Shown: positions 33,738 through 42,786, counted from the stretch's first letter. The stretch: DNA of 64,000 nt from Gammaproteobacteria bacterium (GCA_018820765.1 JAHJNN010000002.1:32126-96125), one strand, 5' to 3'. Translations and numbers: made by a program. The notes: generated from the letters alone by a model not told the origin.

Positions 33738-34714
33738 TAGATCAGCACGTATCTAACTAAACGAGGATCAAGGCGTTCGCTGGCAAAAACGTTGTGCAGA
33801 AAGTCATCCAATCGTGCGGCCTTCTCACTAAAAACCTCAAGGGGTACCGTTGGGCCTTCAAGCTCACTATGAGATTTTGCCGCTAGGAAGTCCTCGTAGT
33901 CATCAAGCACCGACGTGTATTGAGAGATGAGTGATACGTCGTCAATCTGGTCTAGGGCGAAGGCCATGCGCTCCATGGGGGTCATTGTGGCAATCGGTAA
34001 AAAATCAGCTGCAGAGGTCATCCGTGTGGCGATGATGGCGAGCACTGTGGAGAAGACAGTGAGTTTTCGCGGGAACTTGAGATTTAGATTTCGTTTCCAC
34101 CAAGGTTTTCCCGATTCGAAACGATCGCGTTCGTAATTCAAGCAAAGGGTTCGCCAATATCTAAGAATGTCGTTTAAAAGAAAGAGCGGGCGGAAATCCT
34201 TGCGGCCACGCCCGTCACGAAAGTACATGCTAAGAACCTGTGAGACCGCATGGTCATAGACAGACACACCCGCAATTGGCTTACTCTCCAAAAGCAACAA
34301 GAGGCGTGTTGTGAACAGATTTTCGCTGTCATCATCCGAGCTTCCAGTACCGTCAATGAGGTCATCTAACTCATGGATTTTTAGATACAAACCGTCTCCG
34401 CTAAACGGCTGAAGCTCAAGTTCACTGTTCAAGCGGATCAGGTCGGCGAATGCTTCGATTTCTTGGAGGCGCGAGATGCTCCTGCCCCTGCGGTCTTTGT
34501 TTTGGCTATGCCCTATGAAAAAGAGATCGAGGTCAGATATGCGTCCAGTCTCGTGACGTGCCAAGCTGCCTGCCGCATAAATACAAAGTTCCGGTCTATT
34601 ACAAGAAGTGTTTTTTTCGAGACGAGTTTGTACACGCTTCAGCAATTCCTTGCTGTGGGTAACGCGATCCTGCAGCTTTGTGTGATTGACCAAGATATCC
34701 GAGAACTTCGACAT
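33737..34714 (-). CDS. Nucleotidyltransferase-fold protein
   Basis: A 325-residue protein whose N-terminal third is a polymerase-beta-type nucleotidyltransferase: the GS motif (AAGSLARHE, Gly49-Ser50) and the metal-binding pair DLDLFF (Asp61, Asp63) are intact. The rest is helical (LLNDILRYWRTLCLNYE) and ends with a coiled region. Length and layout do not match CCA-adding, GlnD or classical CBASS cyclases. It is coupled to a 2H phosphoesterase. Function in RNA-end modification or nucleotide signalling is possible. Confidence 0.72.
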   Translation of the reverse strand: MSKFSDILVNHTKLQDRVTHSKELLKRVQTRLEKNTSCNRPELCIYAAGSLARHETGRISDLDLFFIGHSQNKDRRGRSISRLQEIEAFADLIRLNSELELQPFSGDGLYLKIHELDDLIDGTGSSDDDSENLFTTRLLLLLESKPIAGVSVYDHAVSQVLSMYFRDGRGRKDFRPLFLLNDILRYWRTLCLNYERDRFESGKPWWKRNLNLKFPRKLTVFSTVLAIIATRMTSAADFLPIATMTPMERMAFALDQIDDVSLISQYTSVLDDYEDFLAAKSHSELEGPTVPLEVFSEKAARLDDFLHNVFASERLDPRLVRYVLI

Positions 34715-34832
34715 GCATTGTCTCCAAGTTCAATTTCGGTTTAACGGGTATGTAAGGTCAACAAAGAAATTCAAGTAGTCAGCGGTGACCTGTCCGTGTT
34801 GTAGCGCTACTTAATATTTGTTTAATTTTCAC

Positions 34833-35045
34833 TTAATGACAGTGGTAAGGCACAGACGCATTATGGCAACCATATTTGTCTGTGCCACCACTATGTTCAG
34901 GTGCACCGATAGTCTCCCCTTGCTCATGTGAGTGGCCCTTATAAAACACGACAGCCTCTCTAGGATTACCAAGCGCGGCATATGCTCCAGATGCGACAAG
35001 CACGACACCGACAATTGCGATAAACGATAGTTTTTTTATTTTCAT
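34833..35045 (-). CDS. Small secreted protein with a C-terminal GCH...YHCH motif
   Basis: A 70-residue exported protein: signal peptide MKIKKLSFIAIVGVVLVASGAYA, then a short mature part ending TDKYGCHNASVPYHCH. The GCHN..YHCH ending matches the YHYH/HCH-type motif found at the C-terminus of small bacterial extracytoplasmic proteins, probably a metal- or disulfide-stabilised knuckle. GGGGAG precedes the ATG. It stands between the HEPN operon and the nucleotidyltransferase pair on the same strand. Confidence 0.65.
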   Translation of the reverse strand: MKIKKLSFIAIVGVVLVASGAYAALGNPREAVVFYKGHSHEQGETIGAPEHSGGTDKYGCHNASVPYHCH

Positions 35046-35152
35046 GATTCATCTCCCCAAAGTAGAACGGCATAGAAAGCGATGCCGCGACGCCTTTAAA
35101 ATATTCGAGCCAGGTCCCTTTAATTGCTGATGTCATGCGTTTGATTAAGGGG

Positions 35153-35728
35153 CTAACCCGCTTGGCGAATCCAGTCACGGATGTTCATCCCAATTCGCTC
35201 AACATCTTCTTTGGCGAGGCTCCCGCCATGCATAACAATATTTCGGCTCTTCTCCAATGTATTTAGTGTTGCCTTTGCCCATTCCATGTTGCCCAGGAGA
35301 TCGTCGAAGACCGCCCAGTTCGTTACGATGATCGAAGAGAGATCGCTAAAGTCGCAATAGTTAATCTCAGTGGCACCACGGGCACCGTGCCACCTGAATT
35401 TTGCATCTTCTTCCATTCTGGTTTTCGATGTTTTGCGGATACGTTCCGGCACTTTTTCCCACCACGTCTCTCCGTTAGCCTCTGCCATGGCTTTTGTAAC
35501 CATTTGTCGAACCGCGTTCTCAAAGGCGTGTATAGCGGCGTACACGACTGACATTCGTTGTGCCTCGGCAAGTAAGTCGGAATCAAGGAATTCGTAGGAT
35601 AGGGACTTTTGGGTTGCTCTGGCCTCTTCGGTTCCAAAGTGATTCTTTCGTCGACGCCCCGAGCGGTCTAGTGCTTCCTCGGTGAGAACTGCACGATAGA
35701 CGAATGAATAGAGATCGAGATCTTTCAT
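35153..35728 (-). CDS. Swt1-type HEPN domain protein, predicted RNase
   Basis: A 191-residue helical protein with the HEPN catalytic motif RX4H in KSRNIVMHGG (Arg162, His167), followed by the usual Gly-Gly. The central SVVYAAIHAFENAVRQMV and the WWEKVPERIR region match Swt1-type HEPN proteins. HEPN domains of this kind are metal-independent RNases found in toxin-antitoxin and phage-defence systems. Its start overlaps the stop of the DUF5343 gene (ATGA), so DUF5343 is likely its regulator or partner. Confidence 0.8.
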   Translation of the reverse strand: MKDLDLYSFVYRAVLTEEALDRSGRRRKNHFGTEEARATQKSLSYEFLDSDLLAEAQRMSVVYAAIHAFENAVRQMVTKAMAEANGETWWEKVPERIRKTSKTRMEEDAKFRWHGARGATEINYCDFSDLSSIIVTNWAVFDDLLGNMEWAKATLNTLEKSRNIVMHGGSLAKEDVERIGMNIRDWIRQAG

Positions 35729-36378
35729 CCGAGGTGGTCGCGTAGTGATTTGAAGATTGCGTCGAATACAGCTTGGTCCCTCGTCTCGGGCAAAACAATA
35801 TTGATGTGGTACTGAAGACCGGACACACGGATTTTTCCAGATGGTGGAAGCGCCTCTTCATGCGGATGGCGGGGCGGTGGCTCCCGTTCCTCATGTGGTT
35901 CTTCAATTTGTTCCACCTCAGCAGGTCGACGTTCTTGGCGGGTAGCGGGCGCGCCAGAGAAGTCTGCGTAGTCACAAAGGGCGCGAAAGGTCTTCGCGAT
36001 ATTGCCAATGACAAGATCAGTCTTTTTGCCAGAGTAAAGTGTGCGTAGCTTATTCTTGGCATCTTGGACTGTGAACTCGTTAGCCTTTGTGTTCACGGCA
36101 AATAGATCTGCATACGCTTCTCTGATGCCGTCCGCAAGAACTTGCGCGGAGCGAGTTCGATCCAAAAAATCAAAGTATCTTTGCTGTGGGGTCCCGTCAC
36201 GGTTGAGGAAGCCGAGGTCTTTCAATATGCCGATAAATAGCCTGTCATTTGTAGAAGTGAACCCAAGGTTCTCAAGGAACTTGACGGAAAACCGCTCGGG
36301 CGGTTGAGCATCCAACATCGCGTCAAAGTATGCCTGAATTGAGCCAGTTTTTATGGTGTAACTGTCGGGTAGCGCCAT
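35725..36378 (-). CDS. DUF5343 family protein
   Basis: A 217-residue protein with a clear DUF5343 N-terminal region (about 1-150): FSVKFLENLGFTSTNDRLFI, ILKDLGFLNRDGTPQQRYFD and SAQVLADGIREAYADLFAVN. The lead segment resembles a winged helix. A charged Glu/Pro/His linker (about 150-180) is followed by a C-terminal beta segment, GLQYHINIVLPETRDQAVFD, typical of these proteins. It is co-translated with the Swt1-HEPN gene. The family lacks a known function; a sensor or antitoxin role is inferred from pairing. Confidence 0.8.
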   Translation of the reverse strand: MALPDSYTIKTGSIQAYFDAMLDAQPPERFSVKFLENLGFTSTNDRLFIGILKDLGFLNRDGTPQQRYFDFLDRTRSAQVLADGIREAYADLFAVNTKANEFTVQDAKNKLRTLYSGKKTDLVIGNIAKTFRALCDYADFSGAPATRQERRPAEVEQIEEPHEEREPPPRHPHEEALPPSGKIRVSGLQYHINIVLPETRDQAVFDAIFKSLRDHLG

Positions 36379-36449
36379 GCCTAGGGTTCCTTGATTGTGT
36401 TGAAAAGTGGGACAATGTTTGAGTTTGTTAGGCAGTTACTCGTATGTGC

Positions 36450-36890
36450 TCACCGAAGGTATGATCGGATTAAATCCGCCAAGTCTTTCATGCCGTTTTT
36501 TTCAAGTTCCTTGATGAAGATATTCCAAGGCGGAATATTGCTGCGATATGGTTTGCTACTTGGGCCTGTGCACATACCACCGTCAGAGCCGTTATAGAGC
36601 CCACCGCCGGGGCCTGTGTATAAGCCGCCACCAGGACCGGTGTAGAGCCCACCGCCCGGCCCCGTGTACATGCCACCGCCCGGCCCCGTGTACATGCCAC
36701 CGCCCGGGCCTGTGTAGAGCCCGCCGCCGGGGCCCGTATACATCCCACCCACCGGTCCCGTGTACATCCCACCCCCCGGGCCAGTGTAAGCACCGCCACC
36801 TGGCCCAGTGTATAAACCCCCACCCGGTCCCGTGTAACAGCCCCCGCCTGGGCCAGTGTATTGATCACGCGGCCAAGTATTTTCAGACAT
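36450..36890 (-). CDS. Tandem YTGPGGG-repeat protein
   Basis: A 146-residue protein with three parts: a 10-residue head (MSENTWPRDQ); thirteen back-to-back 8-residue repeats (residues 11-114) with consensus YTGPGGGx, where x is L, M, C or A, decaying in the last two; and a 32-residue tail with one amphipathic helix (FIKELEKNGMKDLADLIRSY). Third-base differences among the 24-bp DNA units show that the peptide is conserved rather than the DNA merely being copied. AAGGGGAG precedes the ATG. I know of no assigned function. The repeats could form a glycine-rich scaffold or an aromatic-spaced fibre. Confidence 0.8.
   Translation of the reverse strand: MSENTWPRDQYTGPGGGCYTGPGGGLYTGPGGGAYTGPGGGMYTGPVGGMYTGPGGGLYTGPGGGMYTGPGGGMYTGPGGGLYTGPGGGLYTGPGGGLYNGSDGGMCTGPSSKPYRSNIPPWNIFIKELEKNGMKDLADLIRSYLR
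36549..36860 (-). repeat. Thirteen 24-bp tandem repeats coding for YTGPGGGx
   Basis: The units are contiguous with no spacers. Codons for Gly, Pro and Thr vary between units while Tyr and the Gly triplet are kept. Confidence 0.85.
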
Positions 36891-36946
36891 TGCAGCTCCC
36901 CTTTTTTATATGCGTCTAACGTTTAAGACCCCTTTTACTCGGTTCT

Positions 36947-37834
36947 TTAGTCCGTTTGGTCTGATAGTTCGAAGAGGTGGCGCGGAAACCGTGGTTTGTC
37001 CCCTATTGTTTCCTCACGAGCCAAGGCTTCTTTGCGAGCAATGAGTCTTTCTTCAATCTCGGACACAAGTCGTGTGCACTGTTTTACGAGCTCTATGATG
37101 GCCTCGTTGTTAATTTCCTGTTGATTGCCGTCTTTGTCGAAACCGTTGCGATGAACACAATCGTGCCTGATGAGAACAGCGCGGAAGAGCCACGCTACAT
37201 TGCCAAAGTCAATATCAAGGACCGCCGAGTACATTGGCTTAATTTTCTTCAGGTCGTGAAAAATCAAGTCCTTGAGATAGCGCGCAACAAGAAATTTCAA
37301 GTCTTCCCACTGGGTGAATATTTCTCTCAACGAGAACTGTCGTTTAGCGAGCTCTGGGTCAGTCTCTATGAGTCGTCGAATTAAGGCGTCATCGTTTATG
37401 ACCGTTGAAATGAAACTGCTTGATAGATAGGCCTCGATAGCGGTAACTACCTGAGCGTAGAGCATATTATTTAGTGTCGCTTTGACCTCTTGGGGGAGTG
37501 AATATCGAAGCAGGGAGATGACGTCAGTTGATACCTTGCGATAGATGTCAAGTTGCCGAGTGCTCTTAATCTCAGAAACCACATCCTCTTCTTCGAAAAG
37601 GTCGATGACGTCAAAGTTCAAGTCTACAGTTTCTGGAATCGAAACCTTGGTATCGGAAAAGGTACAAGAAATATGCGCCTCGTAGTCTTTTCCGCAGCCA
37701 TCACAGGTAAGGGTATTCCAATACTCGCGAAAACTTTCTGAGTCACTTGTTGCCGACCTGTTTGGACCATCGCAATCCATCACCTCGTCGATAAAGGCTC
37801 CACACTCACAAGAAAAAGTGATCTCTATTTCCAT
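36947..37834 (-). CDS. Zinc-ribbon protein with a HEPN-like RX4H motif
   Basis: A 295-residue protein. The N-terminus has a zinc ribbon built from CECG (Cys9, Cys11) and CDGCG (Cys44, Cys47). The C-terminal half is helical and carries IRHDCVHRNG (Arg223, His228), an RX4H motif in the form typical of RiboL-PSP/MAE-type HEPN domains. It is therefore a second candidate RNase or RNA-binding protein in this block. It lies between the coiled-coil gene and the repeat-protein gene on the same strand with short gaps. Confidence 0.72.
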   Translation of the reverse strand: MEIEITFSCECGAFIDEVMDCDGPNRSATSDSESFREYWNTLTCDGCGKDYEAHISCTFSDTKVSIPETVDLNFDVIDLFEEEDVVSEIKSTRQLDIYRKVSTDVISLLRYSLPQEVKATLNNMLYAQVVTAIEAYLSSSFISTVINDDALIRRLIETDPELAKRQFSLREIFTQWEDLKFLVARYLKDLIFHDLKKIKPMYSAVLDIDFGNVAWLFRAVLIRHDCVHRNGFDKDGNQQEINNEAIIELVKQCTRLVSEIEERLIARKEALAREETIGDKPRFPRHLFELSDQTD

Positions 37835-37875
37835 AGAATTATGGTTTGGCGTTCAGAAGCGCCGAGTTAGTACCC

Positions 37876-39543
37876 CTAGCTCGCACGATTGTCTAAATGG
37901 GAAGGTAGCCAACCCACTACTGCAACTTGTTCTTCATCATCCCAAAAGAAATAGAGGCGGAAACCAAATCGTCTATCACGGGAGTCACTACCTTTGAGAT
38001 GTCTATCCAACGCTCTTCTGGAACTGCCGTACTGAACTGAATAAAGGTCAGACGCAAACTTAATTCCATCACCTGTTGGACTCTCTTCGAGTTGAAGGTC
38101 GCGTAACGCTTGCTGGTATGCGTCTCGTCGATCTAACGACCCCTCGATGCGCATCGGCACATAATAGTCGCGGAGCAGAAGCAGAGATCGGTAAATAAAT
38201 TGTGGGTCGTGGAACTCACATTTTCTAACCCCTTGGAATGCCTTACCCATTAATTCTACGGAGCCAACCAAATTCTCACGGCACCAATCCTCGAAATTCT
38301 CGAGGGAATCCGGCAGTGGTGTTTGTTGTTGATCGGTGAGGAGGGCGAGTCGCTGTTCAAGTATTCGGATACGATGGAGACGTTCGAGGGCCTTCGCCTT
38401 TGCTGCATTGCCATCTTGGACCGCGAGTTCTCGTTCAGCTTCAGCAGTGGCCAATAGTCCATCGTGTTCTTCGCGTTGTTCTTTGAGCTCACTGCGTAGC
38501 TGTTCGTTGTCTTGTTCAAACAGTTTTAACAGTTCCTTGTCAGAACCGCCGGACTCTCTCAAGTCCGCACGCTCCGCCTGAGCCCCTAATTGACGAACGG
38601 TGTTAAACGAGGGCAATCGGTCTTCACGAAGATGTCCCTGGATGGAACTGGCAAGTGACTGATTGACGATCCAACGAACAAAGGCTTCGGGCCCCTCATT
38701 TCCCCAAACGGCGATTCGATCGGCTAGTGCAAGCGGGTGGTCGCTTGGCTGGTCAATCCAAGCGCGGAACCCTGGATGATAAGTTCGAACCGCCTGCCTG
38801 AATACTGACAATTCTCGGCCAACAGTGTCCGTAAGAAAAAAACTTGCAGGGCCGCTGATGACAAAGACATGGGCCACCCCTTGCAGTTTGGTTTGTACAT
38901 CGATAGCTGATGCTGCAGTGTCAATTTCGCTGGTGGAGCCTTCAGGCAGGGAGAAAACAAGAACATCCGCCTGTCGAGTAGGCAGTTCAAGTAGTTCGAC
39001 AAGTTTGTGTACGTCTCTTTCGGTCATGAGAAAGCGAGGACGTCTCTTGACCTCAATGCCATCAAGCTCTACGGGACCTGACGTAATAACGGGTGTAACA
39101 AACCCTGGAATGCTACGTTGCGGTGGTTCTTGAACTCCACGCGTAGCGCAAATCAGGCGTGTACCAAATAGAACATCACCATTCGCATCAACTCCCACGC
39201 CAATTTCGGTGACCCATGTTCGCAAGGGTACAGTTTTGTCAGCGTCATCAAGCCGGGCCGCCCAGTAAATAGGGTCTCTAAGAGAAACTGCTGCAGTTCG
39301 TTGAGCACCTATGTCTGTTAATTCAAATGACTGCCGTTGCCATGCGGTGTCGGGAAGAGTTTGCCCCGCGCGCTTATTCATCCATCTAAGAATATTGTCT
39401 ACAGTCTCGGCAAAGCGATCTCGGCCTGGCACGGATTTAAGGCGTAAAGTGACTTGGCTAATGGGGCGAATGACTGAACGGCGTTCGCTCAATTGAGTGG
39501 AGACGTGATTGAGTTGATCTTTGAAATCTTTTGGTTTGACCAA
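37876..39543 (-). CDS. Uncharacterised 555-residue coiled-coil protein
   Basis: A large soluble protein of unknown family. Residues 1-320 are mixed alpha/beta (LRTWVTEIGVGVDANGDVLF, VLVFSLPEGSTSEI, VAHVFVISGPASFFL). Residues about 325-400 form a charged coiled coil (KELLKLFEQDNEQLRSELKE). The C-terminal 120 residues end with RFGFRLYFFWDDEEQVAVVG and WLPSHLDN, a compact beta motif that I have seen at the end of other large unknown proteins. It is the promoter-proximal gene of the minus-strand block. Confidence 0.65.
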   Translation of the reverse strand: MVKPKDFKDQLNHVSTQLSERRSVIRPISQVTLRLKSVPGRDRFAETVDNILRWMNKRAGQTLPDTAWQRQSFELTDIGAQRTAAVSLRDPIYWAARLDDADKTVPLRTWVTEIGVGVDANGDVLFGTRLICATRGVQEPPQRSIPGFVTPVITSGPVELDGIEVKRRPRFLMTERDVHKLVELLELPTRQADVLVFSLPEGSTSEIDTAASAIDVQTKLQGVAHVFVISGPASFFLTDTVGRELSVFRQAVRTYHPGFRAWIDQPSDHPLALADRIAVWGNEGPEAFVRWIVNQSLASSIQGHLREDRLPSFNTVRQLGAQAERADLRESGGSDKELLKLFEQDNEQLRSELKEQREEHDGLLATAEAERELAVQDGNAAKAKALERLHRIRILEQRLALLTDQQQTPLPDSLENFEDWCRENLVGSVELMGKAFQGVRKCEFHDPQFIYRSLLLLRDYYVPMRIEGSLDRRDAYQQALRDLQLEESPTGDGIKFASDLYSVQYGSSRRALDRHLKGSDSRDRRFGFRLYFFWDDEEQVAVVGWLPSHLDNRAS

Positions 39544-39600
39544 TTACTACTCCCCCTTGAGGCGCAGCGATTTCGGCTACGTCGCCTGATTATTCAGTCG

Positions 39601-39637
39601 CTAGGATTGCAGCATTCCGGTCAGGGTGCAACATCGT
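39601..39637 (+). repeat. Direct repeat, right copy (partner at 28372)
   Basis: Matches 28372-28408 at 31 of 37 positions in the same orientation. It lies 58 bases upstream of the first gene of the unknown block. Confidence 0.55.
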
Positions 39638-39660
39638 GCCTAGCCCACACGCAATAAGAA

Positions 39661-39686
39661 AGCGCGACTGATTGCTCAGTCGCGCT
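39661..39686 (-). terminator. Hairpin, probable terminator of the toxin-antitoxin debris
   Basis: AGCGCGACTGA pairs perfectly with TCAGTCGCGCT over a TTGC loop. On the minus strand it is followed by TTTCTTATTG, so it should stop transcription coming from the antitoxin remnant towards the unknown block. Confidence 0.65.
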
Positions 39687-39702
39687 CGGAACAGCAGGTT
39701 AA

Positions 39703-39739
39703 GGCCATTCGTGTTTCGACAAGCTCAACACGAACGGCC
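39703..39739 (+). terminator. Hairpin with T-run
   Basis: GGCCATTCGTGTT pairs with AACACGAACGGCC (12 of 13, the other a wobble) and is followed by TTTT on the plus strand. The sequence TTCGACAAGCTCAACACGAA is a commonly dispersed hairpin motif in proteobacteria, so it may simply be a REP-like insert. Confidence 0.5.
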
Positions 39740-39750
39740 TTTTAGCTTTC

Positions 39751-39781
39751 TCAACTCGGCAGCATCGCCAACAACCCATTC
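39751..39781. repeat. Duplicated 3' end of htpG
   Basis: The 31 bases match 40573-40603 at 29 positions, and the minus strand still reads NGLLAMLPS followed by a stop, as at the end of HtpG. The 822 bases between the copies hold only toxin-antitoxin remnants. Confidence 0.75.
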
Positions 39782-39806
39782 CAACCAAAGGGGTCAGCAT
39801 CAATAT

Positions 39807-39974
39807 TCAATCAATACCTTTGCGCCGCTTGCAGTCAGCAGTCATCAGCTTGTGGGCGAGGCCGTATTTGAATTTCAGAGCTTCGTAGGCTTCGCTGAAC
39901 CCCCGGCGTTCGGAGGCTTTTTCAAGGAACGCCTTGTGATCGTGGCGCACGGGTTGGAATTTCAGATCAGCCAT
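39807..39974 (-). pseudogene. Truncated XRE-family antitoxin
   Basis: Fifty-five residues (MADLKFQPVRHDHKAFLEKA, RGFSEAYEALKFKYGLAHKL, MTADCKRRKGID) match the N-terminal part of RelE-associated XRE antitoxins. The helix-turn-helix that should follow (usually KARxxAGLTQ-type) is absent; the frame ends abruptly at a GGGGTCAGC-type junction. No toxin gene remains next to it. Confidence 0.65.
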
Positions 39975-40006
39975 TTTGTAGGTTTTGGGGCGCTTCCCTA
40001 TATCCG

Positions 40007-40312
40007 CTAAGCCTCCCAAGGCCGATTGCCCGGATTGCTCAAATCCCGACTGCCGTGCAGCACCGTCAGCACCAAGGTATGGCCGGAGGCGATTTGGTAA
40101 ATGATCCGATAGCCCTGAAACACAATTTCCCGAATGTCGTCGCGATCCGTTTACGGCACTCGACGCCCCAGATTCGGGAAGCCATGAAGCGCTTCTGCCC
40201 GGGCAAGTATGCGCTGGACGAATTGCTGTGCATATATGGGTGAATCCTGCCCGATGTAGGCGCGCAATTGTTTGAGGTCCTTACGTGCTGTGTTCGACCA
40301 GACCAGATTCAC
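40007..40312 (-). pseudogene. ParE/RelE-type toxin with an in-frame stop
   Basis: The GTG at 40312 overlaps the antitoxin stop (GTGA). The frame reads VWSNTARKDLKQLRAYIG, then ARAEALHGFPNLGRRVP, then TAA (40151-40153), and continues in the same frame as TDRDDIREIVFQGYRIIYQI and TVLHGSRDLSNPGNRPWE to a stop at 40007. The premature stop falls where family members usually have Glu (GAA or GAG), so one G-to-T change explains it. The toxin should be truncated at 53 residues and inactive. Confidence 0.87.
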
Positions 40313-40494
40313 GGCTGGTCGCCAAGCAACTCGCGTACAACTTCTTCATGGGATAACACGCGACCCTCGGCGGCATCTTTCAATCCGGCCTCGATTTTTT
40401 GCCGGACATAAAATTCATACATGAGGTCGTCGAAAGTCGCTGTGTCCGGCAAATGCTCGATCACCTCGCGTGCCATTTCCTTGACTGACTGCAT
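40309..40494 (-). CDS. Type II antitoxin paired with the broken ParE
   Basis: A 61-residue antitoxin-like protein (MQSVKEMAREVIEHLPDTAT, YEFYVRQKIEAGLKDAAEG, VLSHEEVVREL), of the small helical type that precedes ParE toxins. GGAGGA lies six bases before the ATG at 40494. It is intact although its toxin carries a stop codon. Confidence 0.82.
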   Translation of the reverse strand: MQSVKEMAREVIEHLPDTATFDDLMYEFYVRQKIEAGLKDAAEGRVLSHEEVVRELLGDQP

Positions 40495-40572
40495 GGTATG
40501 TCCTCCGATAATCAACGTCTGAAGTTTACTCGCATCCCGGCGGGGCCGGGCTTGCTTTATGTCGCTTGCAGA

Positions 40573-42471
<1,899 letters not shown>

Positions 42472-42553
42472 GCCTTTTTCTCCCGTAGTTACAAACACAA
42501 CGCAGGGGAAAATGGGGGCGGGACCGGCGGGTTTCAAGCCCCGGCGTGGTTTT

Positions 42554-42628
42554 GTGGGAGGGTCGCCCTCGGCCCGATGGTGTGGTGGTTGCGAGGCGCG
42601 AAAATCGCGGCGTGGACGCCGCTCCTAC
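42554..42628 (+). repeat. Palindromic repeat, family B (copy 1)
   Basis: The copy starts GTGGGAGGGTCGCCCTCGGC and ends GCCGCTCCTAC; the two ends form an imperfect 25-bp stem. It is one of four copies in the window, three of them in the 483-base gap between htpG and the glycosyltransferase gene. Confidence 0.75.
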
Positions 42629-42649
42629 GGGGGGGCCATGGCGGGTTTT

Positions 42650-42725
42650 GTGGGAGGGTCGCCCTCGGCCCGATGCTGTGGTGATTGCATGAGTCCGTAA
42701 ATCGCGGCGAGGGCGCCGCTCCTAC
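42650..42725 (+). repeat. Palindromic repeat, family B (copy 2)
   Basis: Nearly identical ends to copy 1. The right arm AAATCGCGGCGAGGGCGCCG is the best match to the reverse complement of the left arm. Confidence 0.75.
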
Positions 42726-42786
42726 GGGGTCGCGCTGGGCGAGGCGGTGATTTTCACCCTCTCCCCGGCCCTCTGATGGAACTACT

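Noticed and set aside
36549..36860. Regular 24-bp repeats that resemble a CRISPR array
   Set aside because: The units are contiguous with no unique spacers, lie in frame in a protein gene, and vary mainly at third codon positions.
36548..36919. Plus-strand reading frame opposite the YTGPGGG gene
   Set aside because: It is the antisense image of the repeat (Cys/His/Pro-rich), with no ribosome site; the minus frame has a strong one.
32590..39543. Known CBASS, BREX, DISARM, Zorya or restriction system
   Set aside because: No cGAS-type core with a known effector, no methyltransferase, helicase or PglZ/BrxC-like gene is present in the block.
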